Shown here: one piece after another, positions 55,187 through 64,000 of the stretch
Layout of the letters: the number at the start of each line of letters is the position of its first letter
Numbering within the stretch: the first letter of the stretch is position 1
Source of the DNA: Parvimonas parva
GTDB taxonomy: Bacteria; Bacillota; Clostridia; Tissierellales; Peptoniphilaceae
Assembly: GCF_016552165.1 (NCBI RefSeq)
Contig: NZ_JACVDA010000003.1
Span: 1-64,000, forward strand
Reading direction: 5' to 3'
Length of the DNA: 64,000 nucleotides
Program-made: the position numbers and the translations under genes
The notes under the pieces: model-generated
Databases searched by the model: none
Seen by the model: the letters and a program-made list of their open reading frames with translations, nothing else
What the model was told of the DNA's origin: nothing

Positions 55187-55865
55187 TAAATCCACCTCCC
55201 CAAGCAACAATAAGTGCAATTAATACTACAATAAGAATAAAATCAACAATATCAAATTTTTTATAATAAATTGAATGCATATTATCTGTGCACATTGCAC
55301 ATCTTGTATATGCTGATTCAGTCATTTCAGATGCAATATTAGATGCTCTAAAAAGAGTTGGAACAATGTAGTATTCAAATCTTTTAAAAAGTTTGCTAAA
55401 TGAAATATCTATTCCTCTAAGTTTTAATGCATTTCTTATAATTCTCTTTTCAGCAAAATAAATCGGAATAAATTTTAAAGTAATCGTGCAAGCAAATCTA
55501 ATTTTTTTCCCTAGACCTAATTTTCCTAAAACATAAATCAATTCACTTGTTCTCGTATCTAATACAACTATTGTTGCAATCATAAATATTGAACAAGTTT
55601 TTACATTTGAATAAACTACAAAGCCAACAAAAGAAAAAAAGGAAGTATCTGGTAGCTTTACAAAAAAAGTTATATATACACAAACAAGATAAAAAATTAA
55701 AAATTTCACAAATCTTTTAATCTTTCCGCTATAAATTAAAATAAAGGAACAAATGCAAAAATAAATTAAATCAATTTTAAAATTACTCCAGAGAGGAATA
55801 AGAGAACCGAAAATTAAATTCATAAAAATCAAAATAAATAAATTTATTCTACGCTCTTTTATCAA
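55173..55865 (-). CDS. ECF transporter transmembrane component (EcfT)
   Basis: 230 aa, about five membrane segments. The coupling helices are visible in RIIRNALKLRGIDIS and SNIASEMTESAYTRCAM (the A-R-G-like motifs of EcfT). It follows the two exporter genes after a 53-nt gap and overlaps the ATPase gene. Confidence 0.9.
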   Translation of the reverse strand: MIKERRINLFILIFMNLIFGSLIPLWSNFKIDLIYFCICSFILIYSGKIKRFVKFLIFYLVCVYITFFVKLPDTSFFSFVGFVVYSNVKTCSIFMIATIVVLDTRTSELIYVLGKLGLGKKIRFACTITLKFIPIYFAEKRIIRNALKLRGIDISFSKLFKRFEYYIVPTLFRASNIASEMTESAYTRCAMCTDNMHSIYYKKFDIVDFILIVVLIALIVAWGGGFIDKI

Positions 55866-55918
55866 ACTAACTCCTCCTTAAATTTGATATTTAGGTGCTG
55901 TAAAACAGCACCCATATC

Positions 55919-57634
55919 CTAATAACTATAATTTTCTGTTAAATTAGAATTTCTAATCATAGTATTATAAACTTTAGATTTTTCTAAAAGCTCACTATGT
56001 GTTCCTTGAGATTCTATCTTTCCATTTTCCATTACAATTATTTTATCTACATTTTCTATTGACTTCATTCTATGAGAAATTACCAATACAGTTTTATCTT
56101 TAATTAGTTTATTTAAACTTTCTTGTATTTTCATTTCGTTTTCAACATCAAGACTTGCACTAATTTCATCAAGTAAAACTATTGGAGAGTTTTTCAAAAA
56201 TGCACGAGCAATAGAAATTCTTTGTCTTTCTCCACCTGATAACTTACTTCCATTTTCTCCAATCAAAGTATCATACTTATCAGGTAGTTTTTCAATAAAC
56301 TCTTCACAATTTGCAAGCCTACTTGCCTCTTTTACCTGTTCATCAGTAGCATCTTTATTTCCAAATCTAATATTTTCTAAAATTGAAGTATTAAAAAGTG
56401 TAACATCTTGAAAAACTATTGAAATATTTTCAAAAAGACTTTCTGTTTCCACTTCCTTAATATCATTTCCATCTATAATTATCTTTCCCTTATCATAATC
56501 ATAAAGTCTTGACATCAATCTTAAAACAGTTGTCTTACCACAACCCGATGGTCCAACCAGAGCAGTAACCTCTCCTTGCTTTGCTACAAATGAAATATCA
56601 TCAATAACTTTATTTTCATTGTATCCAAATTCAACATTTTTAAATTCTATATCAAAATTATTTAATTTTTTAGGCTCTCCTTGTTGAACTTCAGCAGTTC
56701 TTAATTCTTTAATTCTTTGTAGATTTGCATCTAAATACATAAGCTCTGCAAGATTTGAAAACATACCGTTTACAGCATCAATTATCTTTGATGCACACAT
56801 TATATAACCTATTAGATAAAGAATAGACGCCTCACCCTTTAAATATAAAGCCGTTCCAAATAAAATCGTAGCTCCTAAAGTTAAATTTTGTATATTTGTT
56901 GAAATACTCAATGGAAGCACCATTTTCCATTCAGCCTTTATATGAATTTTTTCTGAATAGTCAATATCATCATATATTTTTTTAGTAATTTTATCTACTT
57001 GTCCATAACTTTTTATCTCTTGTTGTAATTCAATTGATTCTTGGAAATCTTCTGAAATACCTCTCATTATATCATAATATCTTTTATTGCCAACTAGTTG
57101 AATTTTTTTAGTAATAAAGATAAAACTCGTACTTATAATAATTGGAATTAAGATGCAAAGAGCAAGTTTAAAACTGGCGAACATCAACATTGCAATTATT
57201 AGAATCAAATAAAATATTAATCCAATAACCTTTGGAATAGCATGACTCATTGCATGTTCAATAGTTGAAACGTCTTTCATTATAGTTTGAGAAAGGTCTG
57301 AAATATCATGTTTTGAAAAGAAAGAAAGTGGTAAATTTTTCAAAATATTTGCAATTTCAATTCTAAGATTTGCACTTTCCTTGTAAGTTTCATTATATAA
57401 ATTGTCATATTCAATAGACATAATTACATACATCACGACAAGCATAACTAATATTCCAATGATAAAGAAAACTAGACTATTTGATTTCCCTTCAATAATA
57501 TTTTGAACAAATATCATAAATAAAATCATTGGTATCATTAAGCTACAATATGATAAAAAAGAAGTAATTGATGCTTTTACAACTCCAACCGTACCTTTAT
57601 CAGTTAATTGAAATATTCTTTTTAACATTTTCAT
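55919..57634 (-). CDS. ABC exporter half-transporter (permease-ATPase fusion), second of pair
   Basis: 571 aa from MKMLKRIFQLTDKG, preceded by GGAGGATGTAATT; an in-frame ATG five codons earlier overlaps that site. Six membrane helices (about 20-290), then an ATPase with GPSGCGKTTVLRL, LSGGERQRISIARAF and IVLLDEISASLD. It likely pairs with the gene 2 nt upstream as a heterodimer. Confidence 0.92.
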   Translation of the reverse strand: MKMLKRIFQLTDKGTVGVVKASITSFLSYCSLMIPMILFMIFVQNIIEGKSNSLVFFIIGILVMLVVMYVIMSIEYDNLYNETYKESANLRIEIANILKNLPLSFFSKHDISDLSQTIMKDVSTIEHAMSHAIPKVIGLIFYLILIIAMLMFASFKLALCILIPIIISTSFIFITKKIQLVGNKRYYDIMRGISEDFQESIELQQEIKSYGQVDKITKKIYDDIDYSEKIHIKAEWKMVLPLSISTNIQNLTLGATILFGTALYLKGEASILYLIGYIMCASKIIDAVNGMFSNLAELMYLDANLQRIKELRTAEVQQGEPKKLNNFDIEFKNVEFGYNENKVIDDISFVAKQGEVTALVGPSGCGKTTVLRLMSRLYDYDKGKIIIDGNDIKEVETESLFENISIVFQDVTLFNTSILENIRFGNKDATDEQVKEASRLANCEEFIEKLPDKYDTLIGENGSKLSGGERQRISIARAFLKNSPIVLLDEISASLDVENEMKIQESLNKLIKDKTVLVISHRMKSIENVDKIIVMENGKIESQGTHSELLEKSKVYNTMIRNSNLTENYSY

Positions 57635-57636
57635 AA

Positions 57637-59373
57637 TTACATCCTCCATTCATTAGATTTAGAGAATAAATCTTGTAAAAATTTATATCTTCCACCAATT
57701 TCCATAAGCTCTTTATCAGTTCCTCTTTCAATGATTTTTCCATTATCTACAACTAAAATCTCATCTACATTTCTTATTGAACTTAATCTATGAGCAATCA
57801 TAATTACTGTTTTATCCTTCATTAAATTAGAAAAAGCTAATTGTATTTCATGTTCGTTTTCAGGGTCAGATGCAGCCGATGCCTCATCTAAAATTATAAT
57901 CTTAGCATCTTTTAAAATCGCTCTGGCAATGGCAATTCTTTGAGTTTCCCCACCGGATAAATATACACCTTTTGAGCCTATAACTGTATTTTCACGAGTT
58001 TCAAACTTATCTAAAATTTCTTCACATCTGGCAAGCTTTAAAGCATTCATAACCTCTTCGTAACTTGCATTTTCATTTCCAATTTTTACATTTTCAAAAA
58101 TTGTAGTTTTGAAAAGTTTTGAATTTTGAAAAACAAAAGAAATATTATTCATAATCGCACCTCTTGAATATGAAGAAATATTTTTACCACCTATCAAAAT
58201 TTCTCCGTCTTCAATATTATAAAAACCGGAAATCAATTTTGCGATAGTTGATTTTCCACCACCTGATGAACCTACAAGCGCATAAGTTTTATTTTCTTCA
58301 AGTTTAAAACTTAAATTTTCTAAAATATTTTTTGTGTCATATTTAAAAGTTACATTTTTGAATTCTATATTAAAATTAGAAAATTCTTCTTCGTTCCCAT
58401 GATTAATATTATTTTTTCCCATTTCCACAAAAATATTTTCCAACTTATCTACTGCTTGAGTCGCCATAAATTGATGCATTCCAACATACATAATTCTCAT
58501 AAAGCAACCAAATAATGTTCCTACAAAACAAGTAAAGAAAATTAATTTAATCATTATTTCTATATTAGATTGTCCACCGTTTGAGAACATAATCGCAAAA
58601 GGAATTACATACGCAGACGCTCCAAGCAAAAGAATTTGAAATATAACATAAGGATTTTTACAAGTTTTACTATAATCATAAGCACATTTAGAATAATCCA
58701 TAATGGCATCATAAAAAGATTTAAAAGAAAAAATTGACGCTTTAAATATTTTTAAAACTTGCATTCCTCTAACATATTCAACTGCCTCACTATTAACTCT
58801 TTCCAATGCCTTATTATACTTATCCATAAATTCAACTTCACCAAACATAAGTTTTGTAAAAATTCCAGCTAAAATTGACAAAATAACAGTAGCAATTCCA
58901 AGATATAAATCTACTGCAAACATAATTCCAAATAAAAATATTGGAGTTATAACAGCAATTGTTATATCCGGAATTAAATGCGCAACAATCATATGTGTAT
59001 CACTCGCATTATTATCTATAATTTTTCTAATTCTCCCTGACTCATTAACATCAAAAAATGCAAATGATGCACTCATCAAATGCTTTATCCCTGCCTTTCT
59101 AAGATTTGTTTCCAATCTAAATGCAAATAAATGAGTAAAGCCTAGTGAAACAAAATAAACAAAAGATTGCAAAAGCATAACAACAAAAATGGTAATTGCA
59201 TAATATTTTGCCTGTGTAAAATCTTTTTTCAACAAAAATTCATTTAAAAACTTATACAAAAACCAATAAGGCAACATTGAAAGTGCAGATGAAATAATAC
59301 TCGTTATAATAGCAATATAAACAAGATATTTTTTGTCAGGCACATACTTAAATAATTTTTTGTAAATATTCAT
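57637..59373 (-). CDS. ABC exporter half-transporter (permease-ATPase fusion), first of pair
   Basis: 578 aa; six membrane helices, then ATPase motifs GSSGGGKSTIAKL, LSGGETQRIAIARAI and IIILDEASAASD. Both ATP sites of the pair look canonical. AGGAGGGTTAA lies before the ATG. First gene of a five-gene operon with exporter pair plus EcfT-A-S; the shared operon suggests one substrate system, inferred from context only. Confidence 0.92.
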   Translation of the reverse strand: MNIYKKLFKYVPDKKYLVYIAIITSIISSALSMLPYWFLYKFLNEFLLKKDFTQAKYYAITIFVVMLLQSFVYFVSLGFTHLFAFRLETNLRKAGIKHLMSASFAFFDVNESGRIRKIIDNNASDTHMIVAHLIPDITIAVITPIFLFGIMFAVDLYLGIATVILSILAGIFTKLMFGEVEFMDKYNKALERVNSEAVEYVRGMQVLKIFKASIFSFKSFYDAIMDYSKCAYDYSKTCKNPYVIFQILLLGASAYVIPFAIMFSNGGQSNIEIMIKLIFFTCFVGTLFGCFMRIMYVGMHQFMATQAVDKLENIFVEMGKNNINHGNEEEFSNFNIEFKNVTFKYDTKNILENLSFKLEENKTYALVGSSGGGKSTIAKLISGFYNIEDGEILIGGKNISSYSRGAIMNNISFVFQNSKLFKTTIFENVKIGNENASYEEVMNALKLARCEEILDKFETRENTVIGSKGVYLSGGETQRIAIARAILKDAKIIILDEASAASDPENEHEIQLAFSNLMKDKTVIMIAHRLSSIRNVDEILVVDNGKIIERGTDKELMEIGGRYKFLQDLFSKSNEWRM

Positions 59374-59456
59374 TTAACCCTCCTAAATTTTTTTATTTGG
59401 TATAAAATACCATACAGCAAAAATATTTTTAACTACTCCCATAAAAATATTTTACC

Positions 59457-59473
59457 TAACGACGTTGTCGTCA
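59457..59473 (-). promoter_or_regulatory. palindromic operator-like site of the exporter/ECF operon
   Basis: ACGACGTTGTCGT is a perfect inverted repeat (5-bp arms, GTT centre), extendable to TAACGAC / GTCGTCA. Its G+C content stands out from the surrounding AT-rich DNA, and it lies about 10 nt after the -10, where a repressor would block initiation. Confidence 0.65.
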
Positions 59474-59482
59474 TTTTAATTT

Positions 59483-59511
59483 ATTATAACACTTTCAATA
59501 TTGCTTTTCAA
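59483..59511 (-). promoter_or_regulatory. promoter of the exporter/ECF operon
   Basis: Minus-strand TTGAAA (59506-59511), 17-nt spacer, TATAAT (59483-59488). Confidence 0.75.
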
Positions 59512-59594
59512 TATATTTAATATTGATTTTTATTTTTATTTTTAATTTTAAAATATTTTTTAATAATAATGATTTAAAAAAATATAAATAAACA

Positions 59595-59629
59595 ACAAAA
59601 AAGACAACCTAATATTTTAAGGTTGCCTT
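59595..59629 (-). terminator. terminator after the orphan ORF
   Basis: AAGACAACCT / AGGTTGCCTT with a 9-nt loop, U run on the minus strand. Confidence 0.8.
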
Positions 59630-59680
59630 AAAAATTTTAACATATTCTTGGACGCTATTTTACAAAAATTAATTGTCAAT

Positions 59681-60010
59681 TTATTCTTTTATAGAATTTT
59701 TTATCTTTTCCCAAAGTTTTAAACGATTAAGAATATTCTCTGATAAGAACTTTTTATTATTTTCATCTAATAAAAATTTATAAATATCTTCTGGAGAAAC
59801 TTTTTTTATTTTATTTTCACTAACATTTTCTAAATTTTCAAGCTTTCCTTCTGTTGTAAATAAAAACACTTTTCCATCTAAATTTTCATATAGTTTAGCA
59901 TCAATATCTATATCCCCCTGTTCTACTTGAGTAAAAGCTTTCTCTCCATTTTCATTAATCAAAACATATTCATAAAGCTGAGTTGATTTTAAACACAAAA
60001 AAGGTAGCAC
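59681..60010 (-). CDS. small hypothetical protein downstream of dnaK
   Basis: Up to 109 aa; I do not recognise it. The start is doubtful: the only upstream candidate is a GTG inside the dnaK terminator hairpin with no ribosome site, and coding character seems to begin at about QLYEYVLINENGEKAF. The body is acidic, with IDAKLYENLDGKVFLFTTEG and a helical C terminus. A terminator follows. It could be a real gene read through from dnaK or a remnant. It lacks the HPD of DnaJ. Confidence 0.45.
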   Translation of the reverse strand: MLPFLCLKSTQLYEYVLINENGEKAFTQVEQGDIDIDAKLYENLDGKVFLFTTEGKLENLENVSENKIKKVSPEDIYKFLLDENNKKFLSENILNRLKLWEKIKNSIKE

Positions 60011-60024
60011 CTAAGCACTACCTT
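59994..60024 (-). terminator. terminator of hrcA-grpE-dnaK
   Basis: AAGGTAG / CTACCTT stem with a 10-nt centre and U run on the minus strand, 10 nt after the dnaK stop. Confidence 0.75.
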
Positions 60025-60033
60025 GATTTTTAT

Positions 60034-61848
60034 CTATTTATTTTCTTCTTCATCTACTACTTCGTAATCAGCGTCAACTACATCATCTTTCTTTTGTTCT
60101 GCTCCTTGTGGGTTAGCATTTTGATATAATTTTTCTGAGATTTTGTAGAATTCTTGAGTTAAAGCATCATTTTTAGCTTTAATATCTTCTGTATTATCAG
60201 TTGTTAAAGCTGTTTTTAATTCTTCAAGTTTTGAAGTAACTGCTGATTTTTCTTCTTCTGAAATCTTACCTTCTAAGTCTTTTAAAGTCTTTTCAGTTTG
60301 ATATACTAGAGATTCAGCGTTATTTTTAACTTCTACTGCTTCTTTTTTCTTCTTGTCTTCTTGAGCAAATTGTTCAGCTTCTCTAACCTTTTTGTTGATT
60401 TCTTCTTCTGATAATTTTGTTGATGCAGTAATTGTAATCTTTTGTTCATTACCTGAACCTAAGTCTTTTGCATGAACATTTACAATTCCGTTTGCATCTA
60501 TATCAAAAGTAACTTCGATTTGTGGAACTCCTCTTGGTGCTGCAGGAATACCTGTTAATTGGAATCTTCCTAATGTAGTATTGTCGTGAGCAAATTCTCT
60601 TTCACCTTGTAAAACGTGAATATCTACTGCGGTTTGTCCATCAGCTGCTGTTGAAAATATTTGACTCTTCTTAGCTGGAATAGTTGTATTTCTTTCGATT
60701 AATCTAGTCATTACTCCACCCATTGTTTCAATACCTAATGACAATGGAGTTACGTCTAATAATAATAAGTCTTTAACTTCTCCAGTTAAAACTCCACCTT
60801 GAATCGCTGCACCGATAGCAACACATTCATCTGGGTTAATATCTTTTTGTGGTTCTTTTCCAATTAATTTCTTAACAGCCTCTTGTACTGCAGGAATTCT
60901 TGTTGAACCACCTACTAAAAGAACTTTATCAATTTCTGATGCAGTAAGTCCGGCGTCATTTAATGCCTCTCTAACCGGAACTAATGTCTTATCAACTAAT
61001 GATGAAGTTAATTCTTCAAATTTAGCTCTCTTAATATCCATATTTAAATGAACAGGCGCTCCGTCAACAGCAGTAATGAATGGTAAATTTACATTTGAAG
61101 TCATTGTAGTTGAAAGTTCTTTTTTAGCTTTTTCAGCAGCATCTTTTAATCTTTGCATTGCTGTTACATCTTTACTTAAATCTATTCCATTTTCTTTTTT
61201 GAATTCTGAAACAAGATAGTTCATTAAAACTTCGTCGAAATCATCTCCACCAAGTCTATTATTTCCTCTAGTAGATAAAACTTCAAAAACTCCATCTCCT
61301 ATTTCTAATATAGAAACGTCAAATGTACCACCACCAAGGTCAAATACCATTATTTTATGTTGTTCAGTGTCTTTGTCCATTCCATAAGCAAGTGCAGCTG
61401 CAGTTGGTTCGTTAATAATTCTCTTAACATTTAAACCTGCAATCTTTCCTGCATCTTTTGTAGCTTGTCTTTGGCTGTCTGTAAAGTAAGCCGGAACTGT
61501 AATTACTGCCTCTGAAACAGTTTCTCCTAAATAGCTTTCAACATCTGATTTAATTTTTTGTAAAATCATTGCTGAAATTTCTTCAGGGCTATAATCTTTA
61601 CCATCAATTTTTACCTTGTAATCTGTTCCCATTTCTCTTTTAATTGAAATGATTGTTCTTCCTGCATTTGTAATAGCTTGTCTTTTTGCAGTTTCCCCTA
61701 CTAATCTTTCTCCGTTTTTTGTAAAAGCAACTACTGAAGGAGTCGTTCTATTTCCTTCAACATTTGCAATAATTGTTGGTTCTCCACCTTCCATAACAGC
61801 TACTGCTGAGTTTGTTGTACCTAAATCAATACCTATAATCTTTGACAT
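60034..61848 (-). CDS. dnaK: molecular chaperone DnaK (Hsp70)
   Basis: 604 aa. ATPase domain with [51 protein letters not shown] and [13 protein letters not shown]; linker [16 protein letters not shown]; substrate domain and helical lid; acidic tail [25 protein letters not shown] before the ATG. Third gene of hrcA-grpE-dnaK under CIRCE; dnaJ does not follow, unlike the common order. Confidence 0.98.
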   Translation of the reverse strand: MSKIIGIDLGTTNSAVAVMEGGEPTIIANVEGNRTTPSVVAFTKNGERLVGETAKRQAITNAGRTIISIKREMGTDYKVKIDGKDYSPEEISAMILQKIKSDVESYLGETVSEAVITVPAYFTDSQRQATKDAGKIAGLNVKRIINEPTAAALAYGMDKDTEQHKIMVFDLGGGTFDVSILEIGDGVFEVLSTRGNNRLGGDDFDEVLMNYLVSEFKKENGIDLSKDVTAMQRLKDAAEKAKKELSTTMTSNVNLPFITAVDGAPVHLNMDIKRAKFEELTSSLVDKTLVPVREALNDAGLTASEIDKVLLVGGSTRIPAVQEAVKKLIGKEPQKDINPDECVAIGAAIQGGVLTGEVKDLLLLDVTPLSLGIETMGGVMTRLIERNTTIPAKKSQIFSTAADGQTAVDIHVLQGEREFAHDNTTLGRFQLTGIPAAPRGVPQIEVTFDIDANGIVNVHAKDLGSGNEQKITITASTKLSEEEINKKVREAEQFAQEDKKKKEAVEVKNNAESLVYQTEKTLKDLEGKISEEEKSAVTSKLEELKTALTTDNTEDIKAKNDALTQEFYKISEKLYQNANPQGAEQKKDDVVDADYEVVDEEENK

Positions 61849-61864
61849 AATATTTTCCTCCTAA

Positions 61865-62392
61865 TTATTCACTAACTTTAACCATACTCGGTCTAATTAC
61901 TTTATCTTTAATTTTATATCCTTTTTCAAAAGTTTCTAATATGACACCACTTTCAACTCCGTCTTTACTTTCAGTCATAACTGCATTATGTAAATTCGGG
62001 TCAAAAACAGCACCATCGCTTTCAATTTCTTCCAACATTTCAGTTTTTAAAATTGATTCAAACTGCTCTTTAATCATAATAAAGCCTTTAACTACATCAT
62101 CATCAACATTAAGATGAATAAATGCTCTATTAAAATTATCTAAAACAGGTAATAACTTCAAAATTAAGCCTTCATTTGCAAGTATAATAGAATTTGACTT
62201 TTCTCTTTCAGTTCTATTTCTATAATTTACAAAATCAGCTTGAAGTCTTAAAAGTTGATTTTTTAATTCTTCAATTTCTGAATTTAATTTTTCCTCAACT
62301 TCATTAGAAGAATTTTCTTCTAAATTTTCATTAGATACTGTTTCAGTATCTTCTTTAATTTCATCTTCTAAAATTTCTTTATTTTCTTCCAA
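61865..62392 (-). CDS. grpE: nucleotide exchange factor GrpE
   Basis: 175 aa: acidic coiled-coil N terminus (about 1-55), then RLQADFVNYRNRTEREKSN, LLPVLDNFNRAF, and the beta-domain with GYKIKDKVIRPSMVKV. Exchange factor for DnaK. It follows hrcA by 15 nt. Confidence 0.96.
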   Translation of the reverse strand: MEENKEILEDEIKEDTETVSNENLEENSSNEVEEKLNSEIEELKNQLLRLQADFVNYRNRTEREKSNSIILANEGLILKLLPVLDNFNRAFIHLNVDDDVVKGFIMIKEQFESILKTEMLEEIESDGAVFDPNLHNAVMTESKDGVESGVILETFEKGYKIKDKVIRPSMVKVSE

Positions 62393-62407
62393 CTATTTCG
62401 CCTCCCG

Positions 62408-63421
62408 TCATTTTAAAATATCATTCATTCTATCATTTAAACTTAACATAGTTGATATTATCTTTTCATAATCCATTCTAGTTGGACCAATAACAGCTAT
62501 CTTTCCTTTACTACCATTTCCTAAATCATAAGAAGTAGCAACAATGGTATTATCATTTAAAAAGTCTTTATTATTTTCACTTCCGATACTAATATAAATT
62601 TCATTTCCATTATAACTTAAAAACAAATCTTCCAATTCATTTTTATCTTCTAAGAAATGAATAAGTTCTTTAGCCTTATTCATATCCCTATACTCCGGAA
62701 AATTAAATATATTTGAAATACCTTCAAGCTCAATATCAGACTTTTCAGTTTTTGAAACCTCTTTTTCTATCAAGTCGGAAACTTCTGTAATAAATGGAAT
62801 TTTTGAAACAAAAGTAAGTTTTAAAAACTCTAATCTTTCATTCAAATCAGATACTTTAACATTTATCAAATATTTCTTTAAATAAAATATCAGTTCTTGT
62901 AAAATTTCTTCATTAATACTGTTTTTAACATCAAAAACGGTATTAACAACTTTTCCTGTGTCAAAAACTAAAACCAAAACATAATAATCTCCACTTATAT
63001 TTATAACATCAATACTCTTTACAGAACAATCCATATAATCTGTAATCATAGTTGCCGTTATACATTCTGTAACCTCAGAAATTATCTTCGCAGATTCTTT
63101 AAAAATCTTATTTTTTTCATTAATATGCTTTGCCAGAACGTCAATTCCATACATATTTTTTGAAATTTCGTCAAAATGTGAAGATAATAAATAATTAACA
63201 TAATGTCTATAAGCCTTATCCGACGGAATCCTACCGGAAGATGAATAGGCCTTGTTTAAAAAACCAAGCTCTTCCAAATCACTCATTTCATTCCTAACAG
63301 TAGCTGAACTTATTCCCATATCATATTGTTTGGAAATTGTCCTTGACCCAATAGGCTCAGAAGTACTGATATAACTATCTATTATGGCATATAAAATTTT
63401 CAATTTTCTATCATCAAGCAT
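62408..63421 (-). CDS. hrcA: heat-inducible transcription repressor HrcA
   Basis: 337 aa from the ATG of MLDDRKLKILYAIID, which has AGAGGTGA directly upstream; an ATG seven codons earlier lies within CIRCE and is rejected. N-terminal winged helix (SEPIGSRTISKQYDMGISSATVRNEMSDLEELGFL), then the GAF-like HrcA domain. It binds CIRCE and represses its own operon until GroE is titrated; CIRCE is present 15 nt upstream. Confidence 0.97.
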   Translation of the reverse strand: MLDDRKLKILYAIIDSYISTSEPIGSRTISKQYDMGISSATVRNEMSDLEELGFLNKAYSSSGRIPSDKAYRHYVNYLLSSHFDEISKNMYGIDVLAKHINEKNKIFKESAKIISEVTECITATMITDYMDCSVKSIDVINISGDYYVLVLVFDTGKVVNTVFDVKNSINEEILQELIFYLKKYLINVKVSDLNERLEFLKLTFVSKIPFITEVSDLIEKEVSKTEKSDIELEGISNIFNFPEYRDMNKAKELIHFLEDKNELEDLFLSYNGNEIYISIGSENNKDFLNDNTIVATSYDLGNGSKGKIAVIGPTRMDYEKIISTMLSLNDRMNDILK

Positions 63422-63435
63422 TTTATCACCTCTTT

Positions 63436-63462
63436 TTAGCACTCAACCTCTTAGACTGCTAA
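63436..63462 (-). promoter_or_regulatory. CIRCE operator
   Basis: TTAGCACTC, 9-nt spacer, GACTGCTAA: the HrcA-binding inverted repeat with one mismatch in the right arm (consensus GAGTGCTAA). It begins 4 nt after the -10, as expected for repression of the hrcA-grpE-dnaK promoter. Confidence 0.95.
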
Positions 63463-63466
63463 CAAT

Positions 63467-63495
63467 ATTATATTACTATTATTCCCCTATGTCAA
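63467..63495 (-). promoter_or_regulatory. consensus promoter of hrcA-grpE-dnaK
   Basis: Perfect TTGACA (63490-63495) and TATAAT (63467-63472) with 17-nt spacer on the minus strand, directly before CIRCE. Confidence 0.9.
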
Positions 63496-63508
63496 GTTTT
63501 AAAACAAA

Positions 63509-63580
63509 TTTATTTAAAATTTATTTAAAATTTATTTAAAATTTATTTAAAATTTATTTAAAATTTATTTAAAATTTATT
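63509..63580. repeat. 11-bp tandem repeat array upstream of the heat-shock promoter
   Basis: Six perfect copies of TTTATTTAAAA plus a partial seventh, in register from 63509. It lies 14 nt beyond the -35 and before the flavodoxin terminator. The 11-bp period is close to one helical turn, so its A/T tracts are nearly in phase. Confidence 0.9.
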
Positions 63581-63589
63581 TTCATGCAC

Positions 63590-63616
63590 AAAAAAAGTAG
63601 CCCTAAGGCTACCTTT
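63590..63616 (-). terminator. terminator of the flavodoxin gene
   Basis: GTAGCC / GGCTAC with a 4-nt loop, flanked by A/T pairs and a U run on the minus strand. Confidence 0.85.
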
Positions 63617-63631
63617 AAATACCTATTTAAC

Positions 63632-64000
63632 TTATGCTTTAGCGATTTTTTCTCCAAATGCTACACAGTCATCTTCGTCTTCTGGTGTTGGACAATCATA
63701 TACGCAAAGAGGTTCAGCTACGATTTTAGCTCCAACTCCTTCACATCTAACTTTCCAGTCTTTCATCCATTTTTGTCCTTCGTTCCATTCATAAGAACCG
63801 AATAAAGCAATCTTTCTTCCGTTTAATTCTTCTTCAACTTCTTCAAACATTGGTTCGAAACTTGATTCTTCAAGAACTTCATCTCCCATTGCTGGACAAC
63901 CAAATGCAACTAGGTCGAAATCATTTAACATATCTGCTCCAAAATCATCACAGAAAATTACTTCAACTTCTGAACCTGCGTTTTCAATTCCTTCGGCGAT
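63632..64000 (-). CDS. flavodoxin (5' end outside the window)
   Basis: Partial: the frame is open to the window edge, giving the last 122 residues. Reading in from the edge: IAEGIENAGSEVEV, then FDLVAFGCPAMGDEVLE (flavin-binding loop), KIALFGSYEWNEGQKWM (second FMN loop), and the C-terminal ECVYDCPTPED-like region. Short-chain flavodoxin of about 140 aa expected; an FMN electron carrier. Confidence 0.92.
   Translation of the reverse strand: MAEGIENAGSEVEVIFCDDFGADMLNDFDLVAFGCPAMGDEVLEESSFEPMFEEVEEELNGRKIALFGSYEWNEGQKWMKDWKVRCEGVGAKIVAEPLCVYDCPTPEDEDDCVAFGEKIAKA

Larger units (their letters stand above)
59374..59680 (-). other. regulatory region of the exporter/ECF operon and 3' end of the orphan-ORF transcript
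   Basis: No ORF. Holds a promoter, a palindromic operator-like site and a terminator (separate entries); the rest is AT-rich without recognised signal. Confidence 0.6.

Noticed and set aside
59681-60010. Orphan ORF as a DnaJ remnant
   Set aside because: No HPD motif, Gly/Phe region or zinc-finger cysteines.
1-64000. tRNA, rRNA or CRISPR loci
   Set aside because: Gaps between genes were inspected; no cloverleaf-like segment with CCA-type end, no rRNA sequence and no repeat-spacer array was seen.

Overview
The window is very AT-rich DNA with a compact Firmicutes gene set: PolC-type replicase, HrcA/CIRCE heat-shock control, CdaA/CdaR, Asp23/FakA, an IspH-S1 fusion, a SCIFF peptide with its radical SAM maturase, and ECF transporters. 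Short intergenic gaps, TTGACA/TATAAT promoters with 17-nt spacers and AGGAGG-like ribosome sites fit a low-GC anaerobic Clostridia/Tissierellia bacterium. My best guess is a Peptoniphilaceae member close to Parvimonas; this is inferred from content, not proven. Almost every gene lies on the minus strand; only pepC and one MATE gene are on the plus strand. I see no rRNA, tRNA or CRISPR array.

Layout. 109-9269: pyrH-frr-uppS-cdsA-rseP-ispG-polC, a tightly overlapped translation/envelope/isoprenoid/replication operon. 9398-10329: a two-gene secreted protein/lipoprotein cassette of unknown function. 10438-15938: recG, fakA, asp23-like and a MATE exporter. 16042-20498: baiN-like flavoprotein, cmk, plsC, ispH-S1. 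20670-27441: rpmB; pcrA-ligA; cdaA-cdaR. 27562-30644: PLP decarboxylase, a tandem-duplicated SCIFF precursor and its maturase. 30750-34392: a ferric-type ABC importer. 34576-39726: two same-orientation, internally deleted IS256-family elements (about 0.6 kb each) bracketing a four-gene operon (acyl-CoA-dehydrogenase-like, cytosolic PhnD-like, MetE-like, OsmC-like). 39887-42751: pepC and MATE on the plus strand. 42841-46328: rpsB-tsf, hup, prsA-like foldase. 46402-52889: glmU-prs-pth-mfd. 53200-59373: two ABC exporter half-transporters followed by an ECF importer module. 59681-63421: hrcA-grpE-dnaK with a small orphan ORF. 63632-64000: a flavodoxin running off the window edge.

Most notable: (1) the SCIFF precursor is a fusion of two nearly identical 45-residue units, and both units lack the Cys and the Thr used for the thioether link characterised in other SCIFF peptides; (2) the IS-bracketed operon looks like an uncharacterised metabolic module, and the end of the IS element supplies a consensus -35 box placed to drive it; (3) the BaiN-like flavoprotein has ATA exactly where its ATG start should be; (4) three diverged tandem promoter/inverted-repeat units precede glmU; (5) two 13-bp palindromes 22 bp apart precede pepC; (6) an 11-bp repeat array sits just upstream of the CIRCE promoter.
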